Assembly (NCBI RefSeq): GCF_028462495.1
Contig: NZ_JAQOWX010000007.1
Location: 1 to 64,000 of the forward strand
Source: Roseateles_E sp005503085
GTDB lineage: Bacteria; Pseudomonadota; Gammaproteobacteria; Burkholderiales; Burkholderiaceae_C
Direction of reading: 5' to 3'
Length of the DNA: 64,000 nucleotides
Part shown: positions 35,134-44,276 of the stretch, one piece after another
Layout: each line of letters starts with the position of its first letter
Position numbering within the stretch: the first letter of the stretch is position 1
The notes under the pieces: generated by a model
Seen by the model: the letters and a program-made list of their open reading frames with translations, nothing else
Told to the model about the DNA's origin: nothing
Databases searched by the model: none
Made by a program: the position numbers and the translations under genes

Positions 35134-35961
35134 ATGAACTATCTGATCGGTGATCTGCAAGGCTGCTGCGACGCGCTGGAGCACCTGCTCGCCAAACTCG
35201 ACTTCTCGCCCTCGCGCGACCGGCTCTATCTGCTGGGCGACCTCGTCAACCGCGGCCCGGCCTCGCTGGCCACCCTGCGCCGCCTGCAAGGCCTGGGCGA
35301 CGCGGCCCGCTGCCTGCTGGGCAACCACGACCTGCACCTGCTGGCCGCCGCCGCCGGCACCCGCAAGCCGCACCGCAGCGACACGCTGAACGAAATCCTC
35401 GACGCCCCCGACCGCGAGGCCCTGCTGGACTGGCTGCGCCAGCAGCGCCTGGCCCGGCACGAGCTGGGCTGGCTGATGGTGCATGCCGGCGTCGTGCCGC
35501 AATGGGACACGCTGCAGACGCTGGCCCTGGCCAGCGAGGTCGAGGCGCTGCTGTGCGGGCCCGATCTGCAGGACTTTCTGCAACAGATGTATGGCAATGA
35601 GCCGCTGAGCTGGGACGAGTCCCTGGCCGGCATCGCCCGATGGCGATTCATCATCAATGTGCTGACCCGGCTGCGCTTTTGCGATGCCCAGGGGCGCCTG
35701 GACCTGAAGACCAAGGACGCCGACGGCGCGCCCGAGGGCTTCCTGCCCTGGTTCGATGTGCCCGGCCGGCGCAGCGCCGGCACACCCATCGCCTTCGGCC
35801 ACTGGTCGACCCTGGGCCTGCTGCAGCGCCCCGACCTGCTGGCGCTGGACACCGGCTGCGTCTGGGGCGGCCGCCTGACGGCCGCCCGGGTCGAGACCGG
35901 CCGCGTGCTGGAGATCATCCAGGTGGACTGCGCGCAGGCCCAGAAGCCGGGCCTTGCATAG
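35134..35961 (+). CDS. apaH: Symmetrical bis(5'-nucleosyl)-tetraphosphatase
   Basis: 275-residue calcineurin-type phosphoesterase that splits Ap4A to two ADP and removes the 5' NpN caps of stress RNAs. Metal motifs are GDLQGCCDALEHLL near 6, LLGDLVNRGP near 34, GNHDLHLLA near 62 and MVHAGV near 113, with GHWS near 225. Length is normal. It is divergent from the CorC/HlyC gene and ends 36 bp before tRNA-Ser. Confidence 0.95.
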   Translation: MNYLIGDLQGCCDALEHLLAKLDFSPSRDRLYLLGDLVNRGPASLATLRRLQGLGDAARCLLGNHDLHLLAAAAGTRKPHRSDTLNEILDAPDREALLDWLRQQRLARHELGWLMVHAGVVPQWDTLQTLALASEVEALLCGPDLQDFLQQMYGNEPLSWDESLAGIARWRFIINVLTRLRFCDAQGRLDLKTKDADGAPEGFLPWFDVPGRRSAGTPIAFGHWSTLGLLQRPDLLALDTGCVWGGRLTAARVETGRVLEIIQVDCAQAQKPGLA

Positions 35962-35965
35962 CGGC

Positions 35966-35971
35966 TAGAAT
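35966..35971 (+). promoter_or_regulatory. -10 element of the tRNA-Ser promoter
   Basis: GGCTAGAATGCGCGC immediately after the apaH stop: a TAGAAT box followed by a GC-rich discriminator, 25 bp before the tRNA. Confidence 0.55.
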
Positions 35972-35996
35972 GCGCGCTCTGCGCAAGGCAGAAACC

Positions 35997-36084
35997 GGAG
36001 GCTTGGGGGAGTGGTTTAACCCAACAGTCTTGAAAACTGTCGACGGGCAACCGTCCGTGAGTTCGAATCTCACAGCCTCCGCCA
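35997..36084 (+). tRNA. tRNA-Ser (anticodon UGA)
   Basis: 88-nt class II tRNA with encoded CCA. Acceptor GGAGGCT pairs fully with AGCCTCC; anticodon stem ACAGT/ACTGT frames CTTGAAA with anticodon TGA; a long variable arm CGACGGGCAACCGTCCG is present. It reads UCA/UCG. Its end is only 7 bp from the 3' end of a gene on the other strand. Confidence 0.96.
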
Positions 36085-36091
36085 AGCGGGC

Positions 36092-36631
36092 TCAGCCCCC
36101 CTTGATACGCACCGTGAAGGTGATCTTGTAGCTGCCGCCATCGCCGCTGTAGCTCAGCGGGGACAGCGAGGTCTCGGTGGTCACCAGGGGCACGACGAAG
36201 CTGTGCGAGCCCAGGTACTCATCGTTCGACAGCGTGCTCTTGAGCAGATCGGTCAGCTTCGGTCGGACGATGGAGCGCAGCTGATCGCTGTTCAGATTGG
36301 CCCAGGCACTGCCACCGTAGATGTTCCAGACCGACTGCATCATCAGCTGCAGGACGCCGCCGCTGCCGAGGTCGGGGTCAAAGTCCTCTTCCAGCAGCCA
36401 GGCGAACACAAAGGCGCCGCCGGCTTCGGCCTCGTTGACGATCTGTCGCATATTCATCGTCTTGCCGGCGAGGAAGGCGCCATCCCAGTCGGGATCGCGC
36501 ACGCGGATCAGCTTGCCGCCGGGCACATTGCGATGCCCCATGAAAACCATCAGATAAGGCGCATCGCTGCCGCCCTCGCTGGTGTCATCCAGGCACTTGA
36601 TCTGCGTAACCATGAGTTGACGGGTGGGCAT
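36092..36631 (-). CDS. Unrecognised protein, possible beta-sandwich (C2-like)
   Basis: 179-residue protein I do not recognise. No signal peptide or membrane segment. The N-terminus has a pattern LMVTQIKCLDDTSEGGSDAPYLMVFMGH, similar in style to secreted or toxin-associated beta-sandwich domains with TxExGSDxPY, and the C-terminus alternates hydrophobic residues (GGSYKITFTVRIKGG), suggesting a final beta strand. ATG 36631 fits better than the in-frame start at 36682. It lies downstream of the 636-residue lipoprotein but convergent with tRNA-Ser. Confidence 0.6.
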   Translation of the reverse strand: MPTRQLMVTQIKCLDDTSEGGSDAPYLMVFMGHRNVPGGKLIRVRDPDWDGAFLAGKTMNMRQIVNEAEAGGAFVFAWLLEEDFDPDLGSGGVLQLMMQSVWNIYGGSAWANLNSDQLRSIVRPKLTDLLKSTLSNDEYLGSHSFVVPLVTTETSLSPLSYSGDGGSYKITFTVRIKGG

Positions 36632-36763
36632 GCTGCACCTCCATTGCTGACTGACAGGCGCTAGGGCCTTGGCGGTCGCCAAAGGCTCGGCCGTGTCGGA
36701 AGTCAGGCTAGGTGCGACCCCTGCCCTGGCCCATCCCTAGGAGTGGTGGGCTGCGCAGGCAGT

Positions 36764-38674
36764 TCAGGGCTGCAGCGTGTACCGCGTCACCAGCCGCCGC
36801 CCCGCGCCGTCCTGGGCCGTCAGCCAGAGTTCGTAGGCCAGCGGCGTCTGGCCGGCCTGGGCCGACAGCGCCGGCAGGCTCAGCGTGCTGGCCGGCGGGA
36901 AGGCGGGCGTGAAGTCGCTGATCGTCACGCTGGCGCTGTAGCGGATCACCGCCCGCACGTTGCTCAGCCGCAGATCGGGATTGGCACTGGCCCAGCTCGA
37001 CCAGTTCAGCGTCAGGCCGCTGGCCAGGGCGGCGGCGCTCAGCGGGGCACTCGCACTGACGCCGTCCAGGGCCGGGTGGCGAGCGGCGGCCGGCACGCTG
37101 GCAGGCAGCTCGGCGCGCAGCCAGCTGTTGCGGGTTTCGGCCGTGCCGGCCAGCGTGTAGCTGGCCAGGTAGCGGGCGGCGCGCAAGGTGTCGGCGCCAC
37201 CCAACCAGCCCAGGCTGGTGGGTTGCAGCAAGGTGTCGGAAAGCGCGCCGCTGGCCACGGCCGAGGTCGCGCCGGCGGCCGCGCTGATGCAAAGCCAGCG
37301 CTGGCCGCAATAGGCCAGCGGGATGCTGAAGCCGCCGGGGGTCTGCACCGTGGCCTTGTCAAGCAGCGCCGTGCCGGCACTGTCCTGCGCCTGCAGCAGC
37401 AGTTGCACGCCCAGGCCGGGATTGCTGGCCGGCGCGACGACGCCGGACAGCGCGCCGCTGGCCTCCAGGCCAAGCCAGGAGACCGGCAGCAGGCCGAACT
37501 CCAGCTTCTTGCCATTGCCCTTAAGCAGCCACTTGGGCTTGGTGAGGCTCAGCGCATCGCTGAACAGCGCGACCGTGCTGCCGCTGCTGTCGCTGATCGG
37601 CGCGGCCACCAGCACGCGGTTGCAGCCGGCCGTCACCGCCACATCGTCGGCACAGCCGCTGAGCTGGAAGCGGCCGAACTGCCAGTTCTTCTGCGCATAG
37701 CCGGCCAGCAGCGCCGAGAGCTCGGCGAGCGTGCGGCCGTTGTGGCCCTCATAGCCGACCAGCAGCTCAGAGGCGGCAAAGGTGGCGGCGCTGGCGCCCT
37801 GGGCGATCAGCTTGTTCAGCGCCGCGCCCAGCTCGTCCAGCGTGGCCAGCTCGGGCAGCACCTTGGCGGCGCCGGTGGTGGCCTTCAAGGTGGAGCTGAT
37901 CGCATTGGCCGGCGCCGCATCGGCGCTCTTGGCCAGCTCGGTCTTGGCCGTGGCCAGATCCACCAGCACCTCGACCGGCTGATTGATCAACAGCTTGTTG
38001 CCCAGCTGCAGTTGCTCGACGCCCTTGCTGTTCGTGACCAGGCCGATGCGCAGGCTCTCGATCAGCAGATCCTGGCTATTGCTCTTGACGGCCGCGAAGC
38101 CGGCATCGCCCAGCAGGTTCAGGGCGGCCGCATCGCTGATCTTCAGTTCGGTCAGCTGGGTCTTGACGATGGTCTTCAGGAAATCGGCGGCGGCGCTGGC
38201 CTTGCCCAGGCTGGCCAGCAGGGCCGCGTTGTCGGCGGCCTTGGCAAACACCGGCCGCGGGTCGGTACCCAGGGCCAGCGCCACGGCGGCGTCGCTCAGC
38301 GGGGTCAGCTGGGCCGTCATCGTCGCGGCAGCGGTCTGCACGGTGCCGTGCAGCACCTGCGGCTGGCCGGCCGCGTCCATGCCGCGCGCCTGCAGCAGCA
38401 GCGGCATCGCCGGGCTCTGGGTCGACAGCGTCAGGCGGTAGGTGCCCTCGACCGGGTGGGCCACGGCCGAGCCGACGCTGGCACCCTTGGCATCGACCAC
38501 GCTGATGCGTGCGCCGCCCAGCGGCGCGCCGACGGCGGCCACGCCGCTGAGCACCAGATCGGCAGCCGGCGTCGTGCCGCTGTCGCCGTCCGCCCCCCCG
38601 CCGCCGCCGCAGGCAAGCAGACACAGGGCGGCCATCAGGCTCAGCGAGCGGGCGGCAATAGAGGGCAAGCGCAT
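36764..38674 (-). CDS. Large lipoprotein of unknown function
   Basis: 636-residue exported lipoprotein. Signal and lipobox are seen (LSLMAALCLLAC, Cys near 20), followed by a Gly-rich linker. Next comes an Ig-like module of the carboxypeptidase-regulatory type (VLSGVAAVGAPLGGARISVVDAKG, about 35-110), then TPLSDAAVALALG and a long Ala/Leu-rich helical part. The C-terminal third is rich in Ser/Thr and beta-like (LNWSSWASANPDLRLSNV; LPALSAQAGQTPLAYELWLT). No catalytic motif is found. ATG 38674 is chosen because the signal peptide starts there. Confidence 0.7.
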   Translation of the reverse strand: MRLPSIAARSLSLMAALCLLACGGGGGADGDSGTTPAADLVLSGVAAVGAPLGGARISVVDAKGASVGSAVAHPVEGTYRLTLSTQSPAMPLLLQARGMDAAGQPQVLHGTVQTAAATMTAQLTPLSDAAVALALGTDPRPVFAKAADNAALLASLGKASAAADFLKTIVKTQLTELKISDAAALNLLGDAGFAAVKSNSQDLLIESLRIGLVTNSKGVEQLQLGNKLLINQPVEVLVDLATAKTELAKSADAAPANAISSTLKATTGAAKVLPELATLDELGAALNKLIAQGASAATFAASELLVGYEGHNGRTLAELSALLAGYAQKNWQFGRFQLSGCADDVAVTAGCNRVLVAAPISDSSGSTVALFSDALSLTKPKWLLKGNGKKLEFGLLPVSWLGLEASGALSGVVAPASNPGLGVQLLLQAQDSAGTALLDKATVQTPGGFSIPLAYCGQRWLCISAAAGATSAVASGALSDTLLQPTSLGWLGGADTLRAARYLASYTLAGTAETRNSWLRAELPASVPAAARHPALDGVSASAPLSAAALASGLTLNWSSWASANPDLRLSNVRAVIRYSASVTISDFTPAFPPASTLSLPALSAQAGQTPLAYELWLTAQDGAGRRLVTRYTLQP

Positions 38675-38765
38675 GGCAAACGACAACTCGGGCAGGAAGA
38701 TGCGGCGAGTATGGCCAGGGCGCACCGGGACAAATGCCGCATCAGCGCCGGAAAGTGCGGCCAAT

Positions 38766-38789
38766 AAAAAACGGCCCGCAGGCCGTTTT
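38766..38789 (-). terminator. Intrinsic terminator after the SBP_bac_5 gene
   Basis: AAAACGGCC and GGCCGTTTT form a perfect 9-bp stem with a 4-base loop, with T-tracts on both strands. It lies 20 bp after the peptide-type binding protein. Confidence 0.85.
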
Positions 38790-38809
38790 GTCGATCTGTT
38801 CGGATCCTC

Positions 38810-40393
38810 TTACTTCGGATTGACAGTGACCCAGGCCGTCTCGAACCAGTTGTCGGCGCGGTGCACCACATTGATATTGTTGCGCGCGGCCCAGGGGATG
38901 ACCTGGCGGTGCAACGGGATCACATTGACCTGCTCCTTGACCTCCATCAGCGCGGCCTTGATCAGCTGTTCCCGCTTCTTGGCATCGGCCTCGACACTGC
39001 TCTGCGCGGCCAGTTGGTCAAACTTGTCGTTCTTGAAGTTGCCGTAGTTGTAGGCCCCCACGCCCTTCTCGCCGCGGTTGCGCAGCACCGGGGTCATCAT
39101 GGTCTCGGCATCGGTGATGGCGCCGCCCCAGCCGTACAGATAGACGCTGGTGTCGAGCTTCTCGACCTTGGGGAAGAAGGTCACGCGCGGCATCGCATTG
39201 ACCTTGACCTTGACCTTCAGCTGCGCCCACATCGTGGCCACGGCCAGGCAGATCTCCTCGTCGTTGATATAGCGGTTGTTGGGGCAGTCCAAGGTGACTT
39301 CGAAGCCGTCGGCATAGCCGGCGTCGGCCATCAGCTTGCGGGCGGCGGCGATGTCGAAGGGGTAGCGGGTCTCGATGGCCGGGTCGTTGTAGGAACCCAG
39401 CGGCGAGGGCGTCAGCCCGCCGGTGGGCACCGACAGGCCGTTCATCAGCTTGGTGCGCATCGTTTCGACATCGATGGCCTGGTACAGCGCCTTGCGCACG
39501 CGTTGGTCCTTGAACGGATTCTTGTCGCCCGGCACGGCGCCGTAGAGCAACTTGTCGCGCGCCTGGTCCATGCCCAGCATCACCAGCCGGTTCTCCGGCC
39601 CGTCGACGATCTTCACGCCCTGGGTGTTGCGCAGCCGCGGCACATCGCGCGGCGCCGGGTCCAGCACGAAGTCGATCTCGCCGGACACCAGAGCGGCCAG
39701 GCGGGTCGCGTCATTGCCGATCGGCGTGAACACGATGTCCTGCACATTGCCGTCGAACTTGCCCCACCAGTTCGGGTTGCGCTTGTAGACGGTCTTCACG
39801 CTGGGCTCGCGGGTCACCAGCATATAGGGCCCGGTGCCATTGGCGTTGCGGCTCGTGAAGGCCTCTTCCTTGTTCTTGAAGTCCAGCGGGCGGGTCACCT
39901 TGTGCTGCTCGCTCCAGCTCTTGCTCATGATCCACAGCGTGTCCAGATGCTGCAGAAAGATCGGGTTGAAGGTCTGCAGCTGGAACTCGACGGTCAGGTC
40001 GTCGATCTTCTTCGGCGTGCCGACGGCGGCCGCATAGACGGCGATCTGCGAGGTCGGCTCCTTGGCGCGGTTGATCGAATACACCACGTCATCGGCGGTC
40101 AGCGGCGAGCCGTCGTGGAACTTGATGCCCGGGCGCAGCTTGAAGCGCCAGACCAGCGGCGAGGGCTGGCTCCACTCGGATGCCAGGCCCGGCACGATAT
40201 TGAGCTTGGCATCGCGCTTGGTCAGCCTCTCGTAGACCTGACCGTTCATCATATTGGTCATGCTCTCGTTCTGAGAGTGGGGGTCCATGGTCTGGGGATC
40301 ACCCTGACTGGCCCAGCGCAGGGTTTGCGCCTGCACGCTCAGTGCACAGGCGGCGGTGACCAGGCCCAGCAGCAAAAACGGCTTTCTCTTCAT
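38810..40393 (-). CDS. ABC transporter substrate-binding protein, SBP_bac_5 (peptide/nickel type)
   Basis: 527-residue periplasmic receptor with a signal peptide (KPFLLLGLVTAACALSVQAQ). Family features include LRWASQGDPQTMDPHSQN, LAPASEWSQP-like region at LASEWSQPSPLVWRFKLRPGIKFHDGSPL and a long C-terminal lobe ending in DNWFETAWVTVNPK. Such proteins carry di- or oligopeptides, or other solutes. No permease or ATPase gene flanks it, so it probably serves a transporter encoded elsewhere. A terminator follows. Confidence 0.9.
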   Translation of the reverse strand: MKRKPFLLLGLVTAACALSVQAQTLRWASQGDPQTMDPHSQNESMTNMMNGQVYERLTKRDAKLNIVPGLASEWSQPSPLVWRFKLRPGIKFHDGSPLTADDVVYSINRAKEPTSQIAVYAAAVGTPKKIDDLTVEFQLQTFNPIFLQHLDTLWIMSKSWSEQHKVTRPLDFKNKEEAFTSRNANGTGPYMLVTREPSVKTVYKRNPNWWGKFDGNVQDIVFTPIGNDATRLAALVSGEIDFVLDPAPRDVPRLRNTQGVKIVDGPENRLVMLGMDQARDKLLYGAVPGDKNPFKDQRVRKALYQAIDVETMRTKLMNGLSVPTGGLTPSPLGSYNDPAIETRYPFDIAAARKLMADAGYADGFEVTLDCPNNRYINDEEICLAVATMWAQLKVKVKVNAMPRVTFFPKVEKLDTSVYLYGWGGAITDAETMMTPVLRNRGEKGVGAYNYGNFKNDKFDQLAAQSSVEADAKKREQLIKAALMEVKEQVNVIPLHRQVIPWAARNNINVVHRADNWFETAWVTVNPK

Positions 40394-40488
40394 TCGGGAA
40401 CTCCCAACTGTGAACGTACGGTGGCGCGAGTGTAGGCAGGCGCGGCAGCGCGCCGCCCCTGGGATTCACCTGATGGGGCTAGCCCGGA

Positions 40489-41721
40489 TCAGCCGCGCAC
40501 AGCGGGCTTGGCCCAGAGCTCGGCCAGATGGGTGAAGCCCCAGTCCTGGGCCAGTTCGCGGCCCAGGATCTTGTCGCTGCAGCCGGGTGCAGCCAGGTCC
40601 AGCAGCTGCACCGGGATGGGCAGCTTGGACTTGGTCGAGAAGAACACCCGCACAACGGGCGCCACCAGCTTGGCCGGGTTCTGCTCGATGACCACCGCCA
40701 GCCTTCCCGAATGCAGCTTGACCAGCGTGCCGACCGGGAAGATGCCTATGCTTTTGACGAAGGCCTGGAACACCGCCGGGTCGAAATGCCCCTGCCACTG
40801 CGCCATGCGCTGGATCGAGCCGGCCGGGTCCCAGGCGGTCTTGTAGGGGCGGTTGGAGGTGATCGCGTCATAGACATCGCAGACCGCCCCCATGCGCGCC
40901 ATCAGGCTGATCTGCTCGCCGACCAGCTTCTCGGGATAGCCGCTGCCGTCCATCTTCTCGTGGTGGTGCAGGCAGACGTCCAGCGTCGACTGCGGCACCG
41001 CGCCGCCGGCCTTCAGGGCCTGGTAGCCCTGCACCGGGTGGGTGCGCATGGTCGAGAACTCGGCATCGCTGAGCTGGCCAGGCTTGTTCAGCACCTCCAG
41101 CGGCATCATCATCTTGCCGACATCGTGCAAGAGCCCGGCCAGGCCGGCCTCGCGGACGGTCTGGGTCGACAGGCCGAGCTGGCGCGCCAGCGCCACCATC
41201 AGCGCGCACACCGCCACCGAGTGCATATAGGTGTAGTTGTCCTTGGTCTTGAGCCGCGCCAGGCTGATCAGGGCCGAGGGGTTGCGCTCCACCGAGGCGG
41301 TCACGTCCTCGACCAGGGGCAGGCATTGCTCGGCATCGATGGCACGACCCATGCGCGCCTCGCCGAACAGGTCCATCACCGCCTGGCGGGACCGATTCAC
41401 CAACTCGCCGGCGCGCGCGAGCTCTTCGCCAAGGCTGACGGGCGCGGGGGCCGGCAGCGGGCTCGGCACGGGCTGGGGCGCAGTGGCGACGGCCGCCACA
41501 GCGGCGGGCGCGAGCGCGACAGGCGCGACCGCAGCCGGCGCCAGCCCCTTGGAGAGATCGATCCAAACCTCCGGCACCCCGCTGCCGCGCAAAGCCGCCA
41601 ATTCGGCCGGCTCATTGAGCACGAACTTGGTCTTCCAGAACGGGTGGGAGAGCCAGGACCCCTCCAGCGACTGGATGAACATGCCGAGTTCTACCTGCTG
41701 GACCGGGATCTTCTTGAGCAT
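40489..41721 (-). CDS. HD-GYP cyclic-di-GMP phosphodiesterase
   Basis: 410-residue protein that should degrade c-di-GMP. An N-terminal DUF3391-like part (1-55, MLKKIPVQQVELGMFI) is followed by a Pro/Ala-rich linker (about 60-105) and the HD-GYP domain. Motifs LLHDVGKMMMP and HHHEKMDGSGYP are complete, so the catalytic and GYP parts look functional. ATG 41721 is used because it begins the conserved DUF3391 sequence. It lies downstream of a terminator and looks monocistronic. Confidence 0.92.
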   Translation of the reverse strand: MLKKIPVQQVELGMFIQSLEGSWLSHPFWKTKFVLNEPAELAALRGSGVPEVWIDLSKGLAPAAVAPVALAPAAVAAVATAPQPVPSPLPAPAPVSLGEELARAGELVNRSRQAVMDLFGEARMGRAIDAEQCLPLVEDVTASVERNPSALISLARLKTKDNYTYMHSVAVCALMVALARQLGLSTQTVREAGLAGLLHDVGKMMMPLEVLNKPGQLSDAEFSTMRTHPVQGYQALKAGGAVPQSTLDVCLHHHEKMDGSGYPEKLVGEQISLMARMGAVCDVYDAITSNRPYKTAWDPAGSIQRMAQWQGHFDPAVFQAFVKSIGIFPVGTLVKLHSGRLAVVIEQNPAKLVAPVVRVFFSTKSKLPIPVQLLDLAAPGCSDKILGRELAQDWGFTHLAELWAKPAVRG

Positions 41722-41794
41722 GACGCAGCCGTATGCGAAAGCAACAAGCCTCAGTATCGTGCGCACCGCGCCCCTGCATGCGGCGAACAGGCAT

Positions 41795-41821
41795 AAAAAA
41801 GCCGCCTACAAGAGGCGGCTT
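41795..41821 (-). terminator. Intrinsic terminator after cytochrome c4
   Basis: AAGCCGCCT and AGGCGGCTT form a 9-bp stem with a 5-base loop; T-tract on the minus strand (41795-41800). Confidence 0.85.
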
Positions 41822-41844
41822 GATGAATATCAAACAAATAGGCT

Positions 41845-42495
41845 TCAGCGCAGCTTGGGCTGCGGCACGACCTTCAGTTCACCCGGCAGCGAGGCCAGGT
41901 ACTTGGACATGGCCTTCAGCTCGGCATGGCTGAACTGCTTGACCTGGCCGGCCATGATGGCGTTGCCACGGCCCACGACGGCATTGCCCTCGACCTGGTA
42001 GGACTTCAGCGCGGCATACAGATAGTCGGCGTGCTGGCCGGCGATCTTGGGGTAGCTGCCGTCGATCGGCTTGCTGAAGTTCGCACCGTGGCAGGAAGCG
42101 CAGGCGCCCTTGTTCAGCAGCTCGGTGACCTGGGCGCTCGCCGGCACGGCCGCCTCGGGCACGGTCGTCGTGCTCTTGCCATGCTGCTCGTAATAGGCCG
42201 AGATGTCGGCGATGTCCTGCTCCGTGAGGCTCAGCGCGATGCCGCGCATCGTCGGGTGCTTGCGCTCGCCCTTGGCATAGGCGCTCAGCGAGGCGGCGAT
42301 GTACTTGGCGCCCTGGCCCGAGATCATCGGCACCTTGTATACCTCGGGGAAGCTGGACTGATAGCCCGGGATGCCATGGCAGCCGATGCACATGGCCACC
42401 TTCTTCTGCCCGGCGGCCACATCCTGCGCCTGCACCGAGGTCAGGGCTCCGACGGTAGCGGCCAAAGCGAGCGAAATCTGCAGCAGTTTTTTCAT
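41845..42495 (-). CDS. Dihaem cytochrome c4-like protein
   Basis: 216-residue periplasmic electron carrier. Signal peptide MKKLLQISLALAATVGALTSVQAQ is followed by two haem sites, C36-I-G-C39-H40 and C-A-S-C-H near 137. Likely axial Met ligands are in VPMISGQ and AIMAGQVKQFS, one per domain, as in cytochrome c4. It can pass electrons from the bc1 complex to terminal oxidases. ATG 42495 is required for the signal peptide; longer frames upstream are shadow of moxR. Divergent from moxR. Confidence 0.92.
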   Translation of the reverse strand: MKKLLQISLALAATVGALTSVQAQDVAAGQKKVAMCIGCHGIPGYQSSFPEVYKVPMISGQGAKYIAASLSAYAKGERKHPTMRGIALSLTEQDIADISAYYEQHGKSTTTVPEAAVPASAQVTELLNKGACASCHGANFSKPIDGSYPKIAGQHADYLYAALKSYQVEGNAVVGRGNAIMAGQVKQFSHAELKAMSKYLASLPGELKVVPQPKLR

Positions 42496-42594
42496 GGTCC
42501 CGAGTGTTGTAGTGCTGGGTCTGGATCTGACACCGGGCGCGATTATAGGGGGCCCGTATACTGGCCCGCAGCCCATCTGTCGTTGATCTACACC

Positions 42595-43449
42595 ATGAAG
42601 TTTCAAGGCTCGGACCAATACGTCGCCACCGCCGACCTGATGCTGGCGGTCAATGCCGCCATCACGCTGCAGCGTCCCCTGCTCGTCAAGGGCGAACCCG
42701 GCACCGGCAAGACCATGCTGGCCGAGGAAGTCGCCCAGGCCCTGAACCTGCCGCTGCTGCAGTGGCATGTGAAGAGCACGACCAAGGCCCAGCAGGGCCT
42801 GTATGAGTATGACGCGGTGAGCCGGCTGCGTGACAGCCAGCTCTCCGGCATCGAGGGCACGGACAAGGTCCGCAATATCGAGAACTACATCGTCAAGGGC
42901 GTGCTGTGGCAGGCCTTCGAGGCCGATGCGCCGGTGGCCTTGCTGATCGACGAGATCGACAAGGCCGATATCGAGTTCCCCAACGATCTGCTGCGCGAAC
43001 TCGACCGCATGGAGTTCTACTGCTACGAGACGCGCCAGCTGATCAAGGCCAAGCATCGCCCGCTGGTCTTCATCACCTCCAACAACGAGAAGGAGTTGCC
43101 CGACGCTTTTCTGCGCCGCTGCTTCTTCCACTACATCAAGTTCCCTGATGCGCCGACGATGCAGAAGATCGTCGACGTGCACTTCCCCGACATCAAGTCC
43201 GAGATGCTGGCCGCCGCGATGAAGACCTTCTTCGACGTGCGCAATCTGCCCGGCCTGAAGAAAAAACCCTCGACCAGCGAGCTGCTGGACTGGCTGAAGC
43301 TGCTGGTGGCCGAGGACATCCCGACCGAGGCGCTGAAGAGCGGCGATGACAAGGTGCTGATCCCGCCGCTGGTGGGCGCCTTGCTGAAGAACGAGCAAGA
43401 CCTGACCCTGTTTGAGAAGCTGGTCTTCATGCAGCGCAACAACCGATGA
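42595..43449 (+). CDS. MoxR-family AAA+ ATPase
   Basis: 284-residue chaperone-like ATPase. Walker A GEPGTGKT is at 34-41, Walker B LLIDEIDKAD near 118 and sensor 1 FITSNNEKELPDAFLRR near 160. MoxR ATPases work with VWA-domain proteins to mature enzymes such as CO dehydrogenase; the partner here is the CoxE-like gene 4 kb downstream. The following small membrane gene overlaps by 4 bp. Confidence 0.92.
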   Translation: MKFQGSDQYVATADLMLAVNAAITLQRPLLVKGEPGTGKTMLAEEVAQALNLPLLQWHVKSTTKAQQGLYEYDAVSRLRDSQLSGIEGTDKVRNIENYIVKGVLWQAFEADAPVALLIDEIDKADIEFPNDLLRELDRMEFYCYETRQLIKAKHRPLVFITSNNEKELPDAFLRRCFFHYIKFPDAPTMQKIVDVHFPDIKSEMLAAAMKTFFDVRNLPGLKKKPSTSELLDWLKLLVAEDIPTEALKSGDDKVLIPPLVGALLKNEQDLTLFEKLVFMQRNNR

Positions 43450-43667
43450 GCAGCCAAGACCTGGGCAAGGCCTTCCGGCAGGGGCTGGCCGACGCCATCG
43501 GCTTCGTGCTCGGCGCGCTGGCCGGCTGGCAGCTCGGCCGCTGGCTGGGCTACGACTTCATCGCCAGCACCGCCTGGGGGGTTCCCGAGCTGATCGGCCT
43601 GGCGCTGATCCTTGTGGGCTGCGGCCTCGGCCGCTGGCTGGCGCGCAAACTGATGCTGAGAGGCTGA
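43446..43667 (+). CDS. Small two-helix membrane protein
   Basis: 73-residue hydrophobic protein with two likely transmembrane helices (AIGFVLGALAGWQLGRWLG and LIGLALILVGCGLGRWLARK) and paired GxxxGRWL motifs, suggesting helix packing. No family is recognised. It is placed between moxR (4-bp overlap) and a GNAT gene that begins at the next base after its stop, so it is surely in that transcript. Confidence 0.75.
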   Translation: MSSQDLGKAFRQGLADAIGFVLGALAGWQLGRWLGYDFIASTAWGVPELIGLALILVGCGLGRWLARKLMLRG

Positions 43668-44276
43668 ATGGCAAGCACTGACACGACGGCCATCTGCACA
43701 CCGGTCACGCTGAGCGGCCGCCACGCCACGCTGGCACCGCTGGCCCCCGAGCACGAGGCCGGCCTGCAGGCCGCCGTGCGCGAAGGCGAGCTCTGGCAGC
43801 TCTGGTACACCGCGATCCCGACACCCGAAGGCATGGCCGCCGAGATCCGGCGCCGGCTTGATCTGCAAACCAAGCAGAGCATGCTGCCCTTCACGGTCTT
43901 CGATGCCGACCAGCGCATCGTCGGCATGACCACCTTCATGAATATCGACAACGCGAACCGCCGCGTCGAAATCGGCTCCACCTGGTATGGCAACAGCGTG
44001 CAGCGCAGCCCGCTGAACACCGAGTGCAAGCTGCTGCTGCTGACGCACGCCTTCGAGACGCTCGCCTGCATCGCGGTCGAGTTCCGCACCCACCGCTTCA
44101 ACACGGCCAGCCGCCGCGCGATCGAGCGTCTGGGCGCACAGCTCGACGGCATCCTGCGCTCGCACATGCGCGCCAGCAACGGCACACTGCGCGACACCGC
44201 CGTCTACAGCATCACCGCGACCGAATGGCCCACCGTCAAAACCCATCTGCAATGGCAACTCGCAAAACCCCGCTGA
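43668..44276 (+). CDS. GNAT-family N-acetyltransferase
   Basis: 202-residue acetyltransferase of the RimJ/RimL type. Features: LSGRHATLAPLAPEHEAGL at the N-terminus, MTTFMNIDNANRRVEIGSTWYG and the C-terminal FRTHRFNTASRRAIERLGAQLDGILRSHM, typical of the acceptor and acetyl-CoA core. Substrate unknown. Its last 25 bases overlap the next gene, which also makes it part of the same transcription unit. Confidence 0.88.
   Translation: MASTDTTAICTPVTLSGRHATLAPLAPEHEAGLQAAVREGELWQLWYTAIPTPEGMAAEIRRRLDLQTKQSMLPFTVFDADQRIVGMTTFMNIDNANRRVEIGSTWYGNSVQRSPLNTECKLLLLTHAFETLACIAVEFRTHRFNTASRRAIERLGAQLDGILRSHMRASNGTLRDTAVYSITATEWPTVKTHLQWQLAKPR

Noticed and set aside
41845..43398. 517-codon minus-strand frame containing the cytochrome
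   Set aside because: Only the last 216 codons are real; the rest is antisense to moxR. The signal peptide fixes the start at 42495.
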